This document shows, piece by piece, positions 45,556-55,854 of a stretch of DNA of 64,000 bases. Each line of letters starts with the position of its first letter. The stretch's first letter is position 1. A model generated the notes under the pieces. The model was not told the DNA's origin. It searched no databases and saw nothing but the letters and a program-made list of their open reading frames with translations. This DNA comes from Azolla caroliniana. Lineage: Eukaryota > Polypodiophyta. A program made the position numbers and the translations under genes. Location of the stretch: assembly GCA_043228905.1 (NCBI GenBank), contig JBHGNT010000013.1, positions 12,090,001-12,154,000 of the forward strand, written 5' to 3'.

Positions 45556-48133
45556 CTACGAGCACTCTCTGTTGTAACCGTCGTCTGGTGAAGATCACGA
45601 GCACGAGGTCATTGCCTCTATGCCTCCACTTTGTATTTTCTCTCATAAAGTGATAGTTGGAGTCTGTGGGCTCCCATGGTTTTTTCCCTATTAGGGTTTT
45701 CCACATAAACATCCAGTGTCATTTCTATGTACTCTCTCGTTCATTCCTATTTTTGTGATTCAAGACTCGATTGTGGCCGAGCGATATTCCGCACTATTCT
45801 TCACAAATTGGTATCAGAGCGAACAACACAGAAAATGGAAGAATCGTTTGACAACATGTTCAAGCTCACCGGCTCCAACTACTCAGTGTGGAAGTCGAAG
45901 ATGAGGGACATGTTGGTGGTTAAAGATCTTTGGTTGCCGGTTTAGTTCAAGGACAAGAGACCGGATAAGATCGACACCATAGTGTGGGAGGTGATGCACA
46001 TGAAGACGATGACATACATCCGGTGTTTCATCGACATGAGCCTATACAACAACTTCAATGAAGAGAGCAAGGCTCATGAACTCTGGGAGAAGATCGACAT
46101 CATGTTCCAGAACAAGAATGTTGTTAACCGGGTTTCGGTATTCTGGAAGCTAGTGAGGCTCTAGTACCAAAACGACTCCAATATGGCAGAGCACATGAAT
46201 GCCTTCCAGGGGCTGATACATCAAGCAACCTCGTTGGAAGTACCTCTCGCCGATGAGGTACTCGCATTGCCCTTGCTTGGTTCCCTCCCGGATAGCTGGG
46301 AGATGCTAGTTGTCACGTTGGGCAACACCGGGCCGGAAGGAAAACAGTTGTCCCTAGCAAGGGTAAAATCAAGCTTGCTAGATGAAGAAGCTCGCCGGAA
46401 GGACCGGGAGTCCGGAACCGATCCGAAGGCCTTGGTCACGGAAGATGACCACAATCGGGGAAGAGGCTGGTATTAGAGTCCCCAAAACCGGGACAAATCG
46501 AGAACGAGGTCGAAGTCAAGGGGGAGGCCTACTTGCTTCTACTGTGGGAAGCCGGGGCACTTCCAGAAGAACTGTTGGCATTTCCAGAAAGAGAAGGAAA
46601 CTGGCACCACCGATTCGAAGAAGAGTTCGGACCGGAGAGGCCCGGATCGGAAAGGAACGTCGGCGATCACGACAAGTGAAGAAGAACTTATGCTCATTAC
46701 CGAATAGAATGAGTTAAACCTTGTCGGCGACGAAACAACGTGGGTTGTCGATTCCGGAGCGTCGTTCCACCTAACACCGGACCGGAGATGCTTCTCATCC
46801 TACACAATCAATGATCATGGTTGTGTCTGGATGGGGAATGAAGGTACATGCCGAATTATTGGCATAGGAGATGTGTTGTTGAAGGATGTCTGACACGTTC
46901 CGGAGGTTCGACTAAACCTGATATCAACTCGTTGGCTAGATGATGAAGGCTACACGGGTAGCATCCGGAACGGTGTTATGAAGTTCAGCGAGGGAAGCTT
47001 GATAGTGCCTCAAGCCCGAAAGATCAACACACTGTACTTGATGAATGCCCGGATATGCTGGGAAGAAGTGAATGTAGCATCCGATGCTACCGGTGAGCTA
47101 TGGCACAAAAGACTGTGTCACATGAGTGAGAAGAGGATGAAGAGGCTAGCCGAAGACAACCTCATTCCGGTGAAGGACGTGCAACTTGAGAAGTGCATCG
47201 ATTGCTTGGCCGGGAAGCAAAACCGAACCTCCTTCCGGTCAAGACCACCGATGAGATGGAATGCACTACTGGAGCTGGTGCATACCGATGTGTGTCAAGT
47301 GGACACGAAGTCACATGCCGGATCACAGTACTTCGTGACGTTCATAGATGACCACAGCCGGAAGTTGTGGGTCTCAACATTGAAGACGAAGGATCATGTG
47401 ATATCCGTCTTCAAGGAGCTCCACGCGAGAGTGGAAAGAGAAACCGACTGGAAGTTGAAAGCGGTTCGAGCTGATAACGGAAGAGAATATCAAGGGCAGT
47501 TCGAGGAGTACTGTCGGTTGAAGGGAATCCAACTCGAATTTACCGTTCCGAAGACGCCGGAATTGAACGGGTTGGCCAAAAGGATGAACCAGACCATAAT
47601 GGAGAGAGTTCGAAGCATGCTAGCACATGCCAAGTTACCCAAGATGTTTTGGGCTGAGACATTGATGACGGCGACCTATGTGATAAACAGATCACCCTTA
47701 GTACCCTTGGATGGAGACTCACCTCAGAAAGTATGGACCGGTAAGGATGTGGCTTACCGGCATCTGAAGGTGTTCGGATGTCTCGCATATGTGCATGTGG
47801 CGAAGGACAAGAGAGCAAAGCTAGATCCAAAGTCGCGCCCATGCATATTCCTTGGATACGGCGATGATGAGTTTGGTTACCGGGTGTGGGACCTGGTGGA
47901 CAAGAAGGTGTTCCGGAGACAGGACATAGTCTTCATGGAATACATGACCATTGCCGACTGGGAGTCGGAGAAGAAGATGATCAATTTTGGATCATCCAAT
48001 GAAAACCGGCCTGAGGAAACAAGGACCTACCCGGTTGAAAAGCAAATGTTAGCCGGTAACCGGATGACACTCGACGAATTGGCTGGATACGGATAGGAAC
48101 CGCACTGGCCGAAGAAGAAGACACCGGAACCGG
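45339..48133 (+). mobile_element. Copia element with 5' LTR, interrupted by a Ty3/gypsy insertion
   Basis: The 5' LTR is 45339-45805 (TGTTGGGAGACA...TTCACA, with a (GA)n run at about 45515-45552). The PBS TGGTATCAGAGC is at 45809-45820. Gag-protease-integrase run in one frame from 45835. At 48134 the 5' LTR of the outer gypsy element begins, so the RT half must lie beyond that element's 3' end, outside the window. The LTR and gag belong to the same family as 40622-43030. Confidence 0.85.
45835..48096 (+). pseudogene. Copia gag-protease-integrase polyprotein with in-frame stops
   Basis: One frame from ATG 45835 to 48096 is broken only by in-frame stops at 45943, 46162, 46474, 46705, 46891 and 48094. 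Domains: gag (MFKLTGSNYSVWKSKMRDML), zinc knuckle CFYCGKPGHFQKNC (46528-46575), protease VVDSGASFHLT (about 46745-46775), pre-integrase LWHKRLCHMSEKRM, and integrase core with HTDVCQ and FIDDHSRKLWV. The site that should be the catalytic glutamate of the DDE triad reads ELNGLAKRMN, with lysine in its place. Integrase would be inactive even without the stops. The C-terminal part (FGCLAYVHVAKDKR, FLGYGDDEFGYR) is well preserved. Confidence 0.85.
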
Positions 48134-48822
48134 TGTCGTGAAGAAAACCGTCCCCAGGCGCAAACCGTGTATAGCGTGTGTGAACCGGCCCTTACACGTG
48201 GGCACGCCCCTTGTTGTATAGTAGATAGGTAGGCACAAAAGTCGAATCCTAGGTAGCAAGATTCTATAGGGAGAATCGAGGAGTATCTCTGTCCGAAAGG
48301 ACAGAGAATTAATGCGATGTAAACGGGTGAAACGGCCTCCCTCCTTGAGCTATAAAAGAGAGGGAGACGGGGAGAGAAGGTATCGCGCGCTAGAGGGGAC
48401 GAAGTTTTGTCGGACTGGGACCGAGCTCTTCTTCTCTGTCGTTCTCCATAGCTTTCTTTTGCGCAGGTTCTCAGGAGGCTGATTCTGCTCCGTGGAACGC
48501 CCGTGTGCTTCCGGCAGAATCTCCATCTTGCTCCCCTGTGTGCATAGGTGGGTGATCAGGCGTCGGCATCCATCTCGCCGACCTGATCGGCTGTAACCGT
48601 TCGAGTCGTCCGCATACATACAAATACATACATATTTTTATATACATACGCTAGTGTTCTCAACTCGTGTCTCCTGTGTTGATTGGGCCGCGTCCCCGTG
48701 CGCTTCTTTGTCTATACGTGTGTGAGCGTCTCTCTCTTTCTCCCTCTTTTCTCACCTATTCCTCAGTCCAAGACCCTAGTGGTCCCGCCTTGTTCTCCAC
48801 ACACGCGCGTAGCAACTCGACA
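48134..48822 (+). repeat. 5' LTR of the outer Ty3/gypsy element
   Basis: 689 bp, starting TGTCGTGAAGAAAACCGTCC and ending AACTCGACA. A TATA box (gctataaaagagaggg, about 48349-48364) and CT-rich leader sequence lie inside. Start, end and length closely parallel the 681-bp LTRs of the inner gag-only element, but the middle differs. Confidence 0.85.
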
Positions 48823-48827
48823 TCTTT

Positions 48828-48843
48828 TGGTGAACCCGACGTG
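48828..48843 (+). other. Primer-binding site complementary to tRNA-Trp
   Basis: TGGTGAACCCGACGTG lies six bases after the LTR. Its reverse complement CACGTCGGGTTCACCA equals, from memory, the 3' end of plant cytosolic tRNA-Trp(CCA) plus CCA. The inner element has the same site. Confidence 0.75.
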
Positions 48844-48866
48844 AATAGGCAGCAGAGGAGTAGAAG

Positions 48867-50708
48867 ATGAGGGGGTCGGATCTCGCAGAAGCCATGGCTT
48901 CGGCTGTGGACCGTATAGTGAGTGCGCACGAAGGCACCGGCGCCCTTGATAGGACTATCGAGGCGGTTGTCGGTACGATCGGCCGATTTAGTGGGAAGGA
49001 TGCCACGAGCTACTTGGCGTCCTACCGGGCTGAGATGGTAATGAAGGACATTCCGGAAGAGAGGCACCTAGCCGGATTCCCTCAAGTGGCGATGTCGGGC
49101 ATCCATACGGAGGTGCTCGAGGTACGGGCCGAGAGCCGGACCTGGGAGGAGTTCGAAGGTCGACTCCTCGAAAAATACGGGCTTGAAGATGTGCTTCGAC
49201 TTTCGAAGCGGGACTTCATGGAGTGGGTGGAGACCCCCGACAAAGGAAGGAACGCGTCGGTGCTCCTCTGGGAGTTTGAGGAACGCATCGCGCGCCTCTC
49301 GGTGCTTGACCGGACCATTCTGGACACAAGTCGTGTCCTATTGTTTGTTAAGTCAGTTGACGAGTGGGATCGGGAGCAAGTAGGCCTCCTATTGGAGACT
49401 GATGACGGGCTGACGGCCGACTGGGCCGTGGTGAAGAGGGTTTGTGGCCGTTTCGACAAATGACGGGAATGGGTTGACAAAGGATCGGCAGGGGCGGGCT
49501 CTGTCGCAGCAAGGAAGCTCGAGCCAACACCACCAACGCGAAGGGAAGAGACCCGAGATTGGCTCGAGACCGGATCGGCTTCGACCGGCATGGTCAAGGG
49601 CTCGCCCGGGGAAGCAGCTCTGGAGGAACTGACGCGGATGGTAAAGGATCTCCAGATCGCCCAAGCACGGAGGGACAGTGGCGAACAGGCCCGTGACCGA
49701 CGACCTTTGGCTGGAAACAGGTGCATGTGGTGTGATGCGGTTGGCCACATTTGGAAGGACTGTGGGGACTTCGCCGAGGCGATGAGAAGCAACGTGATGT
49801 ACCTGTGGAACGGTCGGGTGCACGCCAGCTAGACCCAAAGGCCCCTGGACCTGAACGTCGGGCGAGGAGGTATGAAAAGGCTGATGGAGGAGGCGGCGGC
49901 TCGTCACGCGGAGACCGTCCACTACTCGGCGTCAGCTGATATTCGGGTCAGAGGTGGCGAGGCCCTGAAGACGAACAAAGCCGGGTTCTGGCCGACAATG
50001 CTAGAAGGCCTCGCCGGCGCATGACTAAGGAAAGAAGAGGCGGACCGTGCGGAAAAACGGGTTCGGGAGGTAACCGGGTGGAGTGACCCGATGGAAGAAA
50101 AGACGGGCTTCGTCGAAGCCGCTTGTCAAAACTACGAGGCTCTGGTGGAGGACAAGCGGGTAGGAAAAACCGGAGGGGCCGGGCCCTCGCAACGATATGA
50201 AACTCGATTCGGGCAAAGGCGGAATGAGGCCGATGTAACCGGCGCCCAGGATAATCCCAAGAAGGGCGGGTACCGGCTGGGCACAGAAATCGAAAGATCC
50301 ACGGACCTGCGAAAGGTCCTGGAAGAACGAATCCTCGACAGCAAGGTGGAACTATCGCTGAGGGAAGTGCTCGGGATCGCCAAGAAGGAGTTCCACGACT
50401 CCATCGTAGACTTGGTGAAGAGGAAGAGGCTGTCGACGGAGACAGAACCGGAGAAGCCGGTGGAGGTGCGAACGACGCACATAGAGGACATGGCGTTGGA
50501 AGACGTCTTGGCGGAGAGCCACTATTCAAGGCCGCATTGGGCCAGAGCGACCACGGAGACCCCCGTGAAGATCGGAGATGTTCATGAACCGGTGGTGGCG
50601 TTGGTGGACCACGGTTCAGAAATCAATTTGATGTCCATGGACTTCTACAAGAAAGGGAAATGGCCGATCAACACCAAGCACGGGTGGAAAATACGGGCAG
50701 CGACGCGT
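48867..50708 (+). pseudogene. Ty3/gypsy gag and N-terminal part of protease, with in-frame stops
   Basis: The frame opens at ATG 48867 (MRGSDLAEAMASAVDRIVSA) and runs to the insertion point, broken by stops at 49461 (TGA), 49830 (TAG) and 50022 (TGA). Gag contains WEEFEGRLLEKYGLEDVLRL and a knuckle CMWCDAVGHIWKDC (49723-49764). The retropepsin site near 50610 reads ALVDHGSEINLMSM, with DHG where D-S/T-G is usual. The frame continues after the 4-bp target duplication at 55859. Confidence 0.85.
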
Positions 50709-51389
50709 TGTCGTGAAGATTTTCGTCCATAGGCGGAAAACCGAGCGAAGCAAGCAAACCCGCGATGTGCAACGTTGCACATCACCATGTTGTATTTCTA
50801 TTTATCGATAGTGATAAGTATGGTGCTAGAAATGCACCTTAGGATTTGTAAAGTGTAGAGGTGATGTGCTTTTGCGCGCACATCCACGTGAGAGAGAGAG
50901 ATAGGTACATAGTAGTTCGTGTAGAGGTGGGAGTTAAGACCCATCCTTCCCACCTCCCCTAAAATCAAGGGAAATATCCCCATTGATTGAAAGGGGATAT
51001 TTTGTAGCACCCTTTTATGTAACGGTCTTCCCTCCTTGTGCTATAAAGGGAGAGGAAGAGCACCATTGTGGGGGTTGCCTTATTTTGGAGTGAGAGTAAG
51101 GTATACCATTTCGTTTAGGGTTCATTAGTTAGGGTTTCTTTTCTTCTTCGTCGGATTAGGGTTTCGGGTTTTTCATAGTCGTTCGGTGCGGCCTACGCGG
51201 CCGCCATTTTGTAATCGGTTTTCGGTTCTAATATAACTTGTTGAGCATTTGGCCTCCATCTTCCTCTTGTTCATTCTTTCTCTTCTTGTGCTAAGCTCCA
51301 TTCCGAAGTCCTATTCCTTCTCCCCTTCTCCTTAGTCCAAGACCCCCGTGGTTCCGCCCTTCTCCACGCACGCGCGTAACAACGCGACA
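50709..51389 (+). repeat. 5' LTR of the gag-only element
   Basis: 681 bp, TGTCGTGAAG...ACGCGACA. Inside are a perfect 20-bp palindrome (50764-50783), a 10-bp-stem hairpin (50972-50981 with 50993-51002), a TATA box TATAAAG (51042-51048), and TTAGGGTTT telobox-like words (about 51131 and 51157) in the probable transcribed leader. Confidence 0.95.
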
Positions 51390-51395
51390 TCTTTG

Positions 51396-51411
51396 GTGAA
51401 CCCGACGTGAA
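51396..51411 (+). other. Primer-binding site complementary to tRNA-Trp
   Basis: TGGTGAACCCGACGTG follows the 5' LTR after a six-base gap. It is identical to the site of the outer gypsy element at 48828-48843. Confidence 0.75.
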
Positions 51412-51431
51412 GGGCGGCAAGGGAGAAAGAG

Positions 51432-54400
51432 ATGGAGGAAGGCTTCGACTTCGAGGAGATGATGACAAAGATCTTGACGGACGCCGGACGGAAGAGGGCG
51501 AGGCGAGAGGCGGCTCAACAAGCGGTCGAAAGGGTGGTCCGTCTAGTCGGCCGGTTCGATGGGAAGGAGGTCCCAAAATTTTTGAGAGCCTACGATGCGG
51601 AAATGACGGGGATGGGCGTGGACGAAGCGACGAGGCTAGAGTTCTTTCGTCGAGCGGCGGCCGCATCAAAGTACGAGGAGGTCAAGGAGCTCCAAGAAGC
51701 TCACGAATCGTGGGAGTCCTTTGAAGGGGCTCTAATGGAGGCATACGGGTGCGCGGAATCGGAGGTAAGAGGTCGGCGAGAGTTCGATCGGTGGATGGCG
51801 TCGGCGAGGCGCCATCGGAGCGCAATAGAGGCATTCCGAGAGTTCGAGCGTCGTTTCTCTCAACTCTCGGAGTGGGAACGAAGATCGGTGGGGGCGGACA
51901 AAGTCCTCCTATTTTTGAAGACGGTCCATCATGAGGAGAGGATGGACATCATGATCGAGCTTCAAGACGATTATGGGGCGCATGGTCTCACCGAGGAGTG
52001 GCCCGAAGTAGAACGGGTGTGCCGACAACATGATAAGAGGTGGTCGGCCACAACACGACCCGCGAGCGGGGGAGAAGAGAGAGCTACGACCGACTACGCC
52101 GTGCCGTCGGACGAGAGCTCATCGCGAACCGGTTTGGAGGGGCTCGACCTACAAGCGCTAATACGGGAGGCGTGCGGGCTCGTAACGGCGAAAATCGAAG
52201 CCGAAGAATGGCTTATTGCGGGGTCGGGCCCGAGCGGATCGGAGGACGCGGAGGAAGGAGCTTCCTCACACATGGAGGACGGGGCCTATGCGGAGGCCGA
52301 AAGAGAATGGTACATCGGTACCACGGGAGAGGGTGCGGAGCGAACCGCCCTCTCGACATGGGGAAAAAGAACGGCCATGGACGAGGCCGATATCTACGAA
52401 GCGATGGACGCCACTTCGAGAGTGGGCGGAAGTTTCGGGACGCGGTTGCCCGAAACGTTCTACGAGGATTTCGCGAGCTTACTCGAGGCTTGCGAAATGG
52501 AGGAGGAAGACGAAACGAGCGATGGTGTCGCGACCTTCCACACACCGGCCCTAGAGGCTTCGGCGGTCGGCCCGAGTGCCGGCACGAGACCGAGAGCTAC
52601 GGATGGTGGCGGCGGCAAGGCGGACAACCGAGATGAGGACGAAAACGGCGAAGAAGAGGCGGCGGCAAGCATACTCGATGCTTGCGAAACCAAAGACGGG
52701 GTAGCCACGGACGACGATGTCCGAATGGAGGTGGCTACGGACGAGAGGAGTGGTGGTGTCGCGACCTTCCACACACCGGTCCTAGAGACTCCGGCACCCG
52801 GCCCGAGAGCCGGCGAGAGGCCTAGAGTGACGGACGGTGGCGGCGGCAAGGCGGGCAACCGAAACGACGACGACATGGGAGAGGGTGCGGAGCGAGCAAC
52901 CCTCTCGTCTTGCGGCGAATGGACGGCCAAGGATGAGGCCGGTGACCACAAAGCGGAGAGCGCCACTTCGAAAGTGGGCGGAAGATTCGGGGCACGGCGG
53001 CCCAAAACATCGAGCGGAGGGGAGGCGAGCGGTGGTGCCGCGACCTTCCACACACCGGCCCTAGAGGCTTCGGCGGTCGGCCCGAGTGCCGGCACGAGAC
53101 CTAGAACGACGGGCGGTGGCGGCGGCAAGGCGGGCAAACAAAATGATGCGGAGAACGGCGAAGAAGAGGTGGTGGCAAGCATACTAGAGGCTTACGGAAT
53201 CGGAGATGGGGGAGCCGCGGACAACGACGTCCGAACGAAAGCGGCTACGGAGACAACAAGCGGCGGTACCGGGTCCTTACCCACACCAATCCTAGAGGCT
53301 CCAATGGCCGGCCCGAGTGCCGGCATGAGGCTTAGTGCGACGGGAGATGACGACGGCAAGGCGGGCAACGGATACGAGAAGGAAGATCGGAGCGGACGGA
53401 GGCAAGACCCCTTGACACCGGAGCCGGAGACTTCGGCGGTTGTGCTCGGATGCCAACGTGAGACCGGAGAGATGGGCGGTGACCGTGAGGAGGTGAGGCC
53501 CGGAGAGAGCGCATACGAAGACGAGTATGCGGGGCCCGGAATGGGCGTATACGGTGGGTCCGACGGAGAGGACCGGAGCGGAAACGAGGAGAGAGTCGGG
53601 AACCGACCCGACCGGAATACGGCACGGAAGAAGAAGAGAGTAAGGGCCGGCGAACCGGGCCCAAACCGAAGGAAGCCGGCAAGACCGATTGTACGGTTAC
53701 GGTTACGGTTACGATGGGAGCCGGTAAGCGCGAGATGGAGGCTAACCGGGCACGACGACCATGGTTCGGGGGAAAAACGGAGACAAACGAGACCCTCCAT
53801 ACCCACTCTAGAGACTACGGCGGTTGCGGATCAACATAAGACCGGAGAAACGGCGGGTGGCGGCGAGGAGTCGGAGGCCGGAGCGTACGAGGTTACCGGA
53901 ACGGATATCCGGTACGAGATGGTGGACGGGTGGGTCCAAGACGGCGAGCCCGTGTCGGAACGGGCTACGGCGACAAAGGAGGAGAAGACCGACACGGAGG
54001 TCGGGTCTACGGCGGGAGAGCGAGACGAGATGCATGCAATACGGCCGAGGGAGGGCCAAGACACAAGCATGCCTACGAAGGAGCCACATCGAGCGACCGA
54101 AGATGACGGTCGGATCACGCCTTCGAGAGGCGAATACGAGGAAGAAGGCGGCGACGACGAGACCTGGCACGATGCTAGGGAAGATTGGTGGGAAAAGGTG
54201 GCCTACGGAGAGGCTAAGACCGGCGGCCACGAAGATAAGGCCCGAGAGGGATCCTCCACACCGGCTATAGAGACTCCGGCGGTCGGCGCGAGTGCCGACG
54301 TGAGACCAAGAGTGGCGGACGGTGGCGGCGAGGGGACGAAGGCCACAACGGATGAAGGCACCGAGAGAGGCATACGGGAGGTCGCGGGGAACGAAGACGT

Positions 54401-55181
54401 ATGCGCCCAAAAGAACGAACACGACATCACGAAGGATGTGTGCGGTCGAGCGGGCCAAGAGGGCCAAGAAGGTGTTCCTCCGAGCGAAACGGAGATCGGG
54501 GAAGAAAGGTACCTTTCCGAAAGGGTACGCGAAGAGGAGCGGAATGCGAAACGTGCAATGCGGCCGCATGAGGGCCAAGCAACGAGCACGGGAATGATGG
54601 TATGCTCTACGGCGAAAGAGCACGGAAGGCGAAGGGAAGGCGGAAGATGCGCGATGGGGTCGTCGAAGGACCGAAGCACGAGCACGCATTCGGGGGAGAG
54701 CATCGACATACGGGGAAAGCCCACGGAAGGCAATCACGGAGCGGAGAGAGTCGGCACGGCGAGGTGTGCGGCACGGGAAAGGCGGACAAAAGAAGAGCAA
54801 CCGGGTCGGCAACGGCGTTCGGGAGGACCGATCGGGGAAGAAAGCTCGGGCATCGGAAACGGCGGTCCGGATGTAGACGGTGGTTCGAGGAATCACGGTG
54901 GACGTGGCGGATCGGGTGGAGGCAACGACTCGGCGAGCATCGTCGAGTGTGGCGGATCGGATGGGGCCGACGGTTCGAGACCATTCGACGAAGATGGTGG
55001 GCCGGAAGGCGACGGTGGTTCGTGTGGACGGGGTGGACTTGCTCGAAGTGGAAGACGAAGCGGGGCAAGCCCACGAGGTTGTCAAGGGCTCGGTTGGCCG
55101 CCTTGGCCGAAAATCTCGCGTTTTGTTCCCCTTTTGGCACATACCGGTGGATGTGCGGTTAGGTGGGGGCGGATGTCGTGA
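51432..55181 (+). CDS. Gag-like protein of the non-autonomous element (1249 aa, repetitive)
   Basis: Starts at ATG 51432 (MEEGFDFEEMMTKILTDAGR), 21 bp after the PBS, and stays open to a stop at 55179-55181, just inside the 3' LTR. Residues 1-210 are gag-like: VVRLVGRFDGKEVPKFLRAY and HESWESFEGALMEAYGCAES parallel the outer element's gag (GRFSGKDATSYLASY, WEEFEGRLLEKYG). From about residue 365 to 1000, modules recur around a core (F/L)HTP.LE....GP.AG.RPR.T(D/G)GGGGKA; I count about seven, the first four clearest. The C-terminus is glycine- and arginine-rich. No zinc knuckle, protease or polymerase motif was found. The frame over the last 300 bp may not be original: another frame there (54990-55170) reads VVRVDGVDLLEVEDEAGQAH, like an integrase C-terminal GPY/F remnant. 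Presumably it packages the element's RNA. Confidence 0.75.
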   Translation: MEEGFDFEEMMTKILTDAGRKRARREAAQQAVERVVRLVGRFDGKEVPKFLRAYDAEMTGMGVDEATRLEFFRRAAAASKYEEVKELQEAHESWESFEGALMEAYGCAESEVRGRREFDRWMASARRHRSAIEAFREFERRFSQLSEWERRSVGADKVLLFLKTVHHEERMDIMIELQDDYGAHGLTEEWPEVERVCRQHDKRWSATTRPASGGEERATTDYAVPSDESSSRTGLEGLDLQALIREACGLVTAKIEAEEWLIAGSGPSGSEDAEEGASSHMEDGAYAEAEREWYIGTTGEGAERTALSTWGKRTAMDEADIYEAMDATSRVGGSFGTRLPETFYEDFASLLEACEMEEEDETSDGVATFHTPALEASAVGPSAGTRPRATDGGGGKADNRDEDENGEEEAAASILDACETKDGVATDDDVRMEVATDERSGGVATFHTPVLETPAPGPRAGERPRVTDGGGGKAGNRNDDDMGEGAERATLSSCGEWTAKDEAGDHKAESATSKVGGRFGARRPKTSSGGEASGGAATFHTPALEASAVGPSAGTRPRTTGGGGGKAGKQNDAENGEEEVVASILEAYGIGDGGAADNDVRTKAATETTSGGTGSLPTPILEAPMAGPSAGMRLSATGDDDGKAGNGYEKEDRSGRRQDPLTPEPETSAVVLGCQRETGEMGGDREEVRPGESAYEDEYAGPGMGVYGGSDGEDRSGNEERVGNRPDRNTARKKKRVRAGEPGPNRRKPARPIVRLRLRLRWEPVSARWRLTGHDDHGSGEKRRQTRPSIPTLETTAVADQHKTGETAGGGEESEAGAYEVTGTDIRYEMVDGWVQDGEPVSERATATKEEKTDTEVGSTAGERDEMHAIRPREGQDTSMPTKEPHRATEDDGRITPSRGEYEEEGGDDETWHDAREDWWEKVAYGEAKTGGHEDKAREGSSTPAIETPAVGASADVRPRVADGGGEGTKATTDEGTERGIREVAGNEDVCAQKNEHDITKDVCGRAGQEGQEGVPPSETEIGEERYLSERVREEERNAKRAMRPHEGQATSTGMMVCSTAKEHGRRREGGRCAMGSSKDRSTSTHSGESIDIRGKPTEGNHGAERVGTARCAARERRTKEEQPGRQRRSGGPIGEESSGIGNGGPDVDGGSRNHGGRGGSGGGNDSASIVECGGSDGADGSRPFDEDGGPEGDGGSCGRGGLARSGRRSGASPRGCQGLGWPPWPKISRFVPLLAHTGGCAVRWGRMS
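55162..55173 (+). other. Polypurine tract of the gag-only element
   Basis: GGTGGGGGCGGA directly precedes the 3' LTR, the expected primer site for plus-strand DNA. The left-edge gypsy element has nearly the same tract at 546-557. Confidence 0.8.
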
Positions 55182-55854
55182 AGATTTTCGTCCATAGGCG
55201 GAAAACCGAGCGAAGCAAGCAAACCCGCGATGTGCAACGTTGCACATCACCATGTTGTATTTCTATTTATCGATAGTGATAAGTATGGTGCTAGAAATGC
55301 ACCTTAGGATTTGTAAAGTGTAGAGGTGATGTGCTTTTGCGCGCACATCCACGTGAGAGAGAGAGATAGGTACATAGTAGTTCGTGTAGAGGTGGGAGTT
55401 AAGACCCATCCTTCCCACCTCCCCTAAAATCAAGGGAAATATCCCCATTGATTGAAAGGGGATATTTTGTAGCACCCTTTTATGTAACGGTCTTCCCTCC
55501 TTGTGCTATAAAGGGAGAGGAAGAGCACCATTGTGGGGGTTGCCTTATTTTGGAGTGAGAGTAAGGTATACCATTTCGTTTAGGGTTCATTAGTTAGGGT
55601 TTCTTTTCTTCTTCGTCGGATTAGGGTTTCGGGTTTTTCATAGTCGTTCGGTGCGGCCTACGCGGCCGCCATTTTGTAATCGGTTTTCGGTTCTAATATA
55701 ACTTGTTGAGCATTTGGCCTCCATCTTCCTCTTGTTCATTCTTTCTCTTCTTGTGCTAAGCTCCATTCCGAAGTCCTATTCCTTCTCCCCTTCTCCTTAG
55801 TCCAAGACCCCCGTGGTTCCGCCCTTCTCCACGCACGCGCGTAACAACGCGACA
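55174..55854 (+). repeat. 3' LTR of the gag-only element
   Basis: 681 bp. I found no difference from 50709-51389 by eye. It is followed by GCGT, the second copy of the target duplication. Confidence 0.95.

Larger units (their letters stand above)
48134..50708 (+). mobile_element. Outer Ty3/gypsy element, 5' part (continues at 55855-57709 and 63640-64000)
   Basis: The element is cut into three pieces by two later insertions. Codons continue across both: protease across 50708/55859, integrase across 57709/63645. The 5' part has the LTR, PBS, gag and the start of protease. The 3' end is beyond the window. It lies within a copia element (45339-48133). Confidence 0.9.
50709..55854 (+). mobile_element. 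Non-autonomous gag-only LTR retrotransposon (TR-GAG type), intact
   Basis: Complete element of 5,146 bp with two 681-bp LTRs that appear identical by eye. It has a tRNA-Trp PBS at 51396-51411, one 1249-codon ORF and a polypurine tract at 55162-55173, and is flanked by the 4-bp direct repeat GCGT (50705-50708 and 55855-55858). No protease, RT, RNase H or integrase core is present. LTR identity and the open ORF indicate a very recent insertion. It sits in the protease gene of the outer gypsy element, whose LTR ends and PBS it shares, so that family is the likely source of its replication proteins. Confidence 0.9.

Noticed and set aside
53808-55253. 481-codon open frame antisense to the gag-only element ORF
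   Set aside because: It arises in very GC-rich repetitive sequence where several frames are open, has no recognisable domain, and lies antisense to a better-supported ORF that starts right after the PBS.
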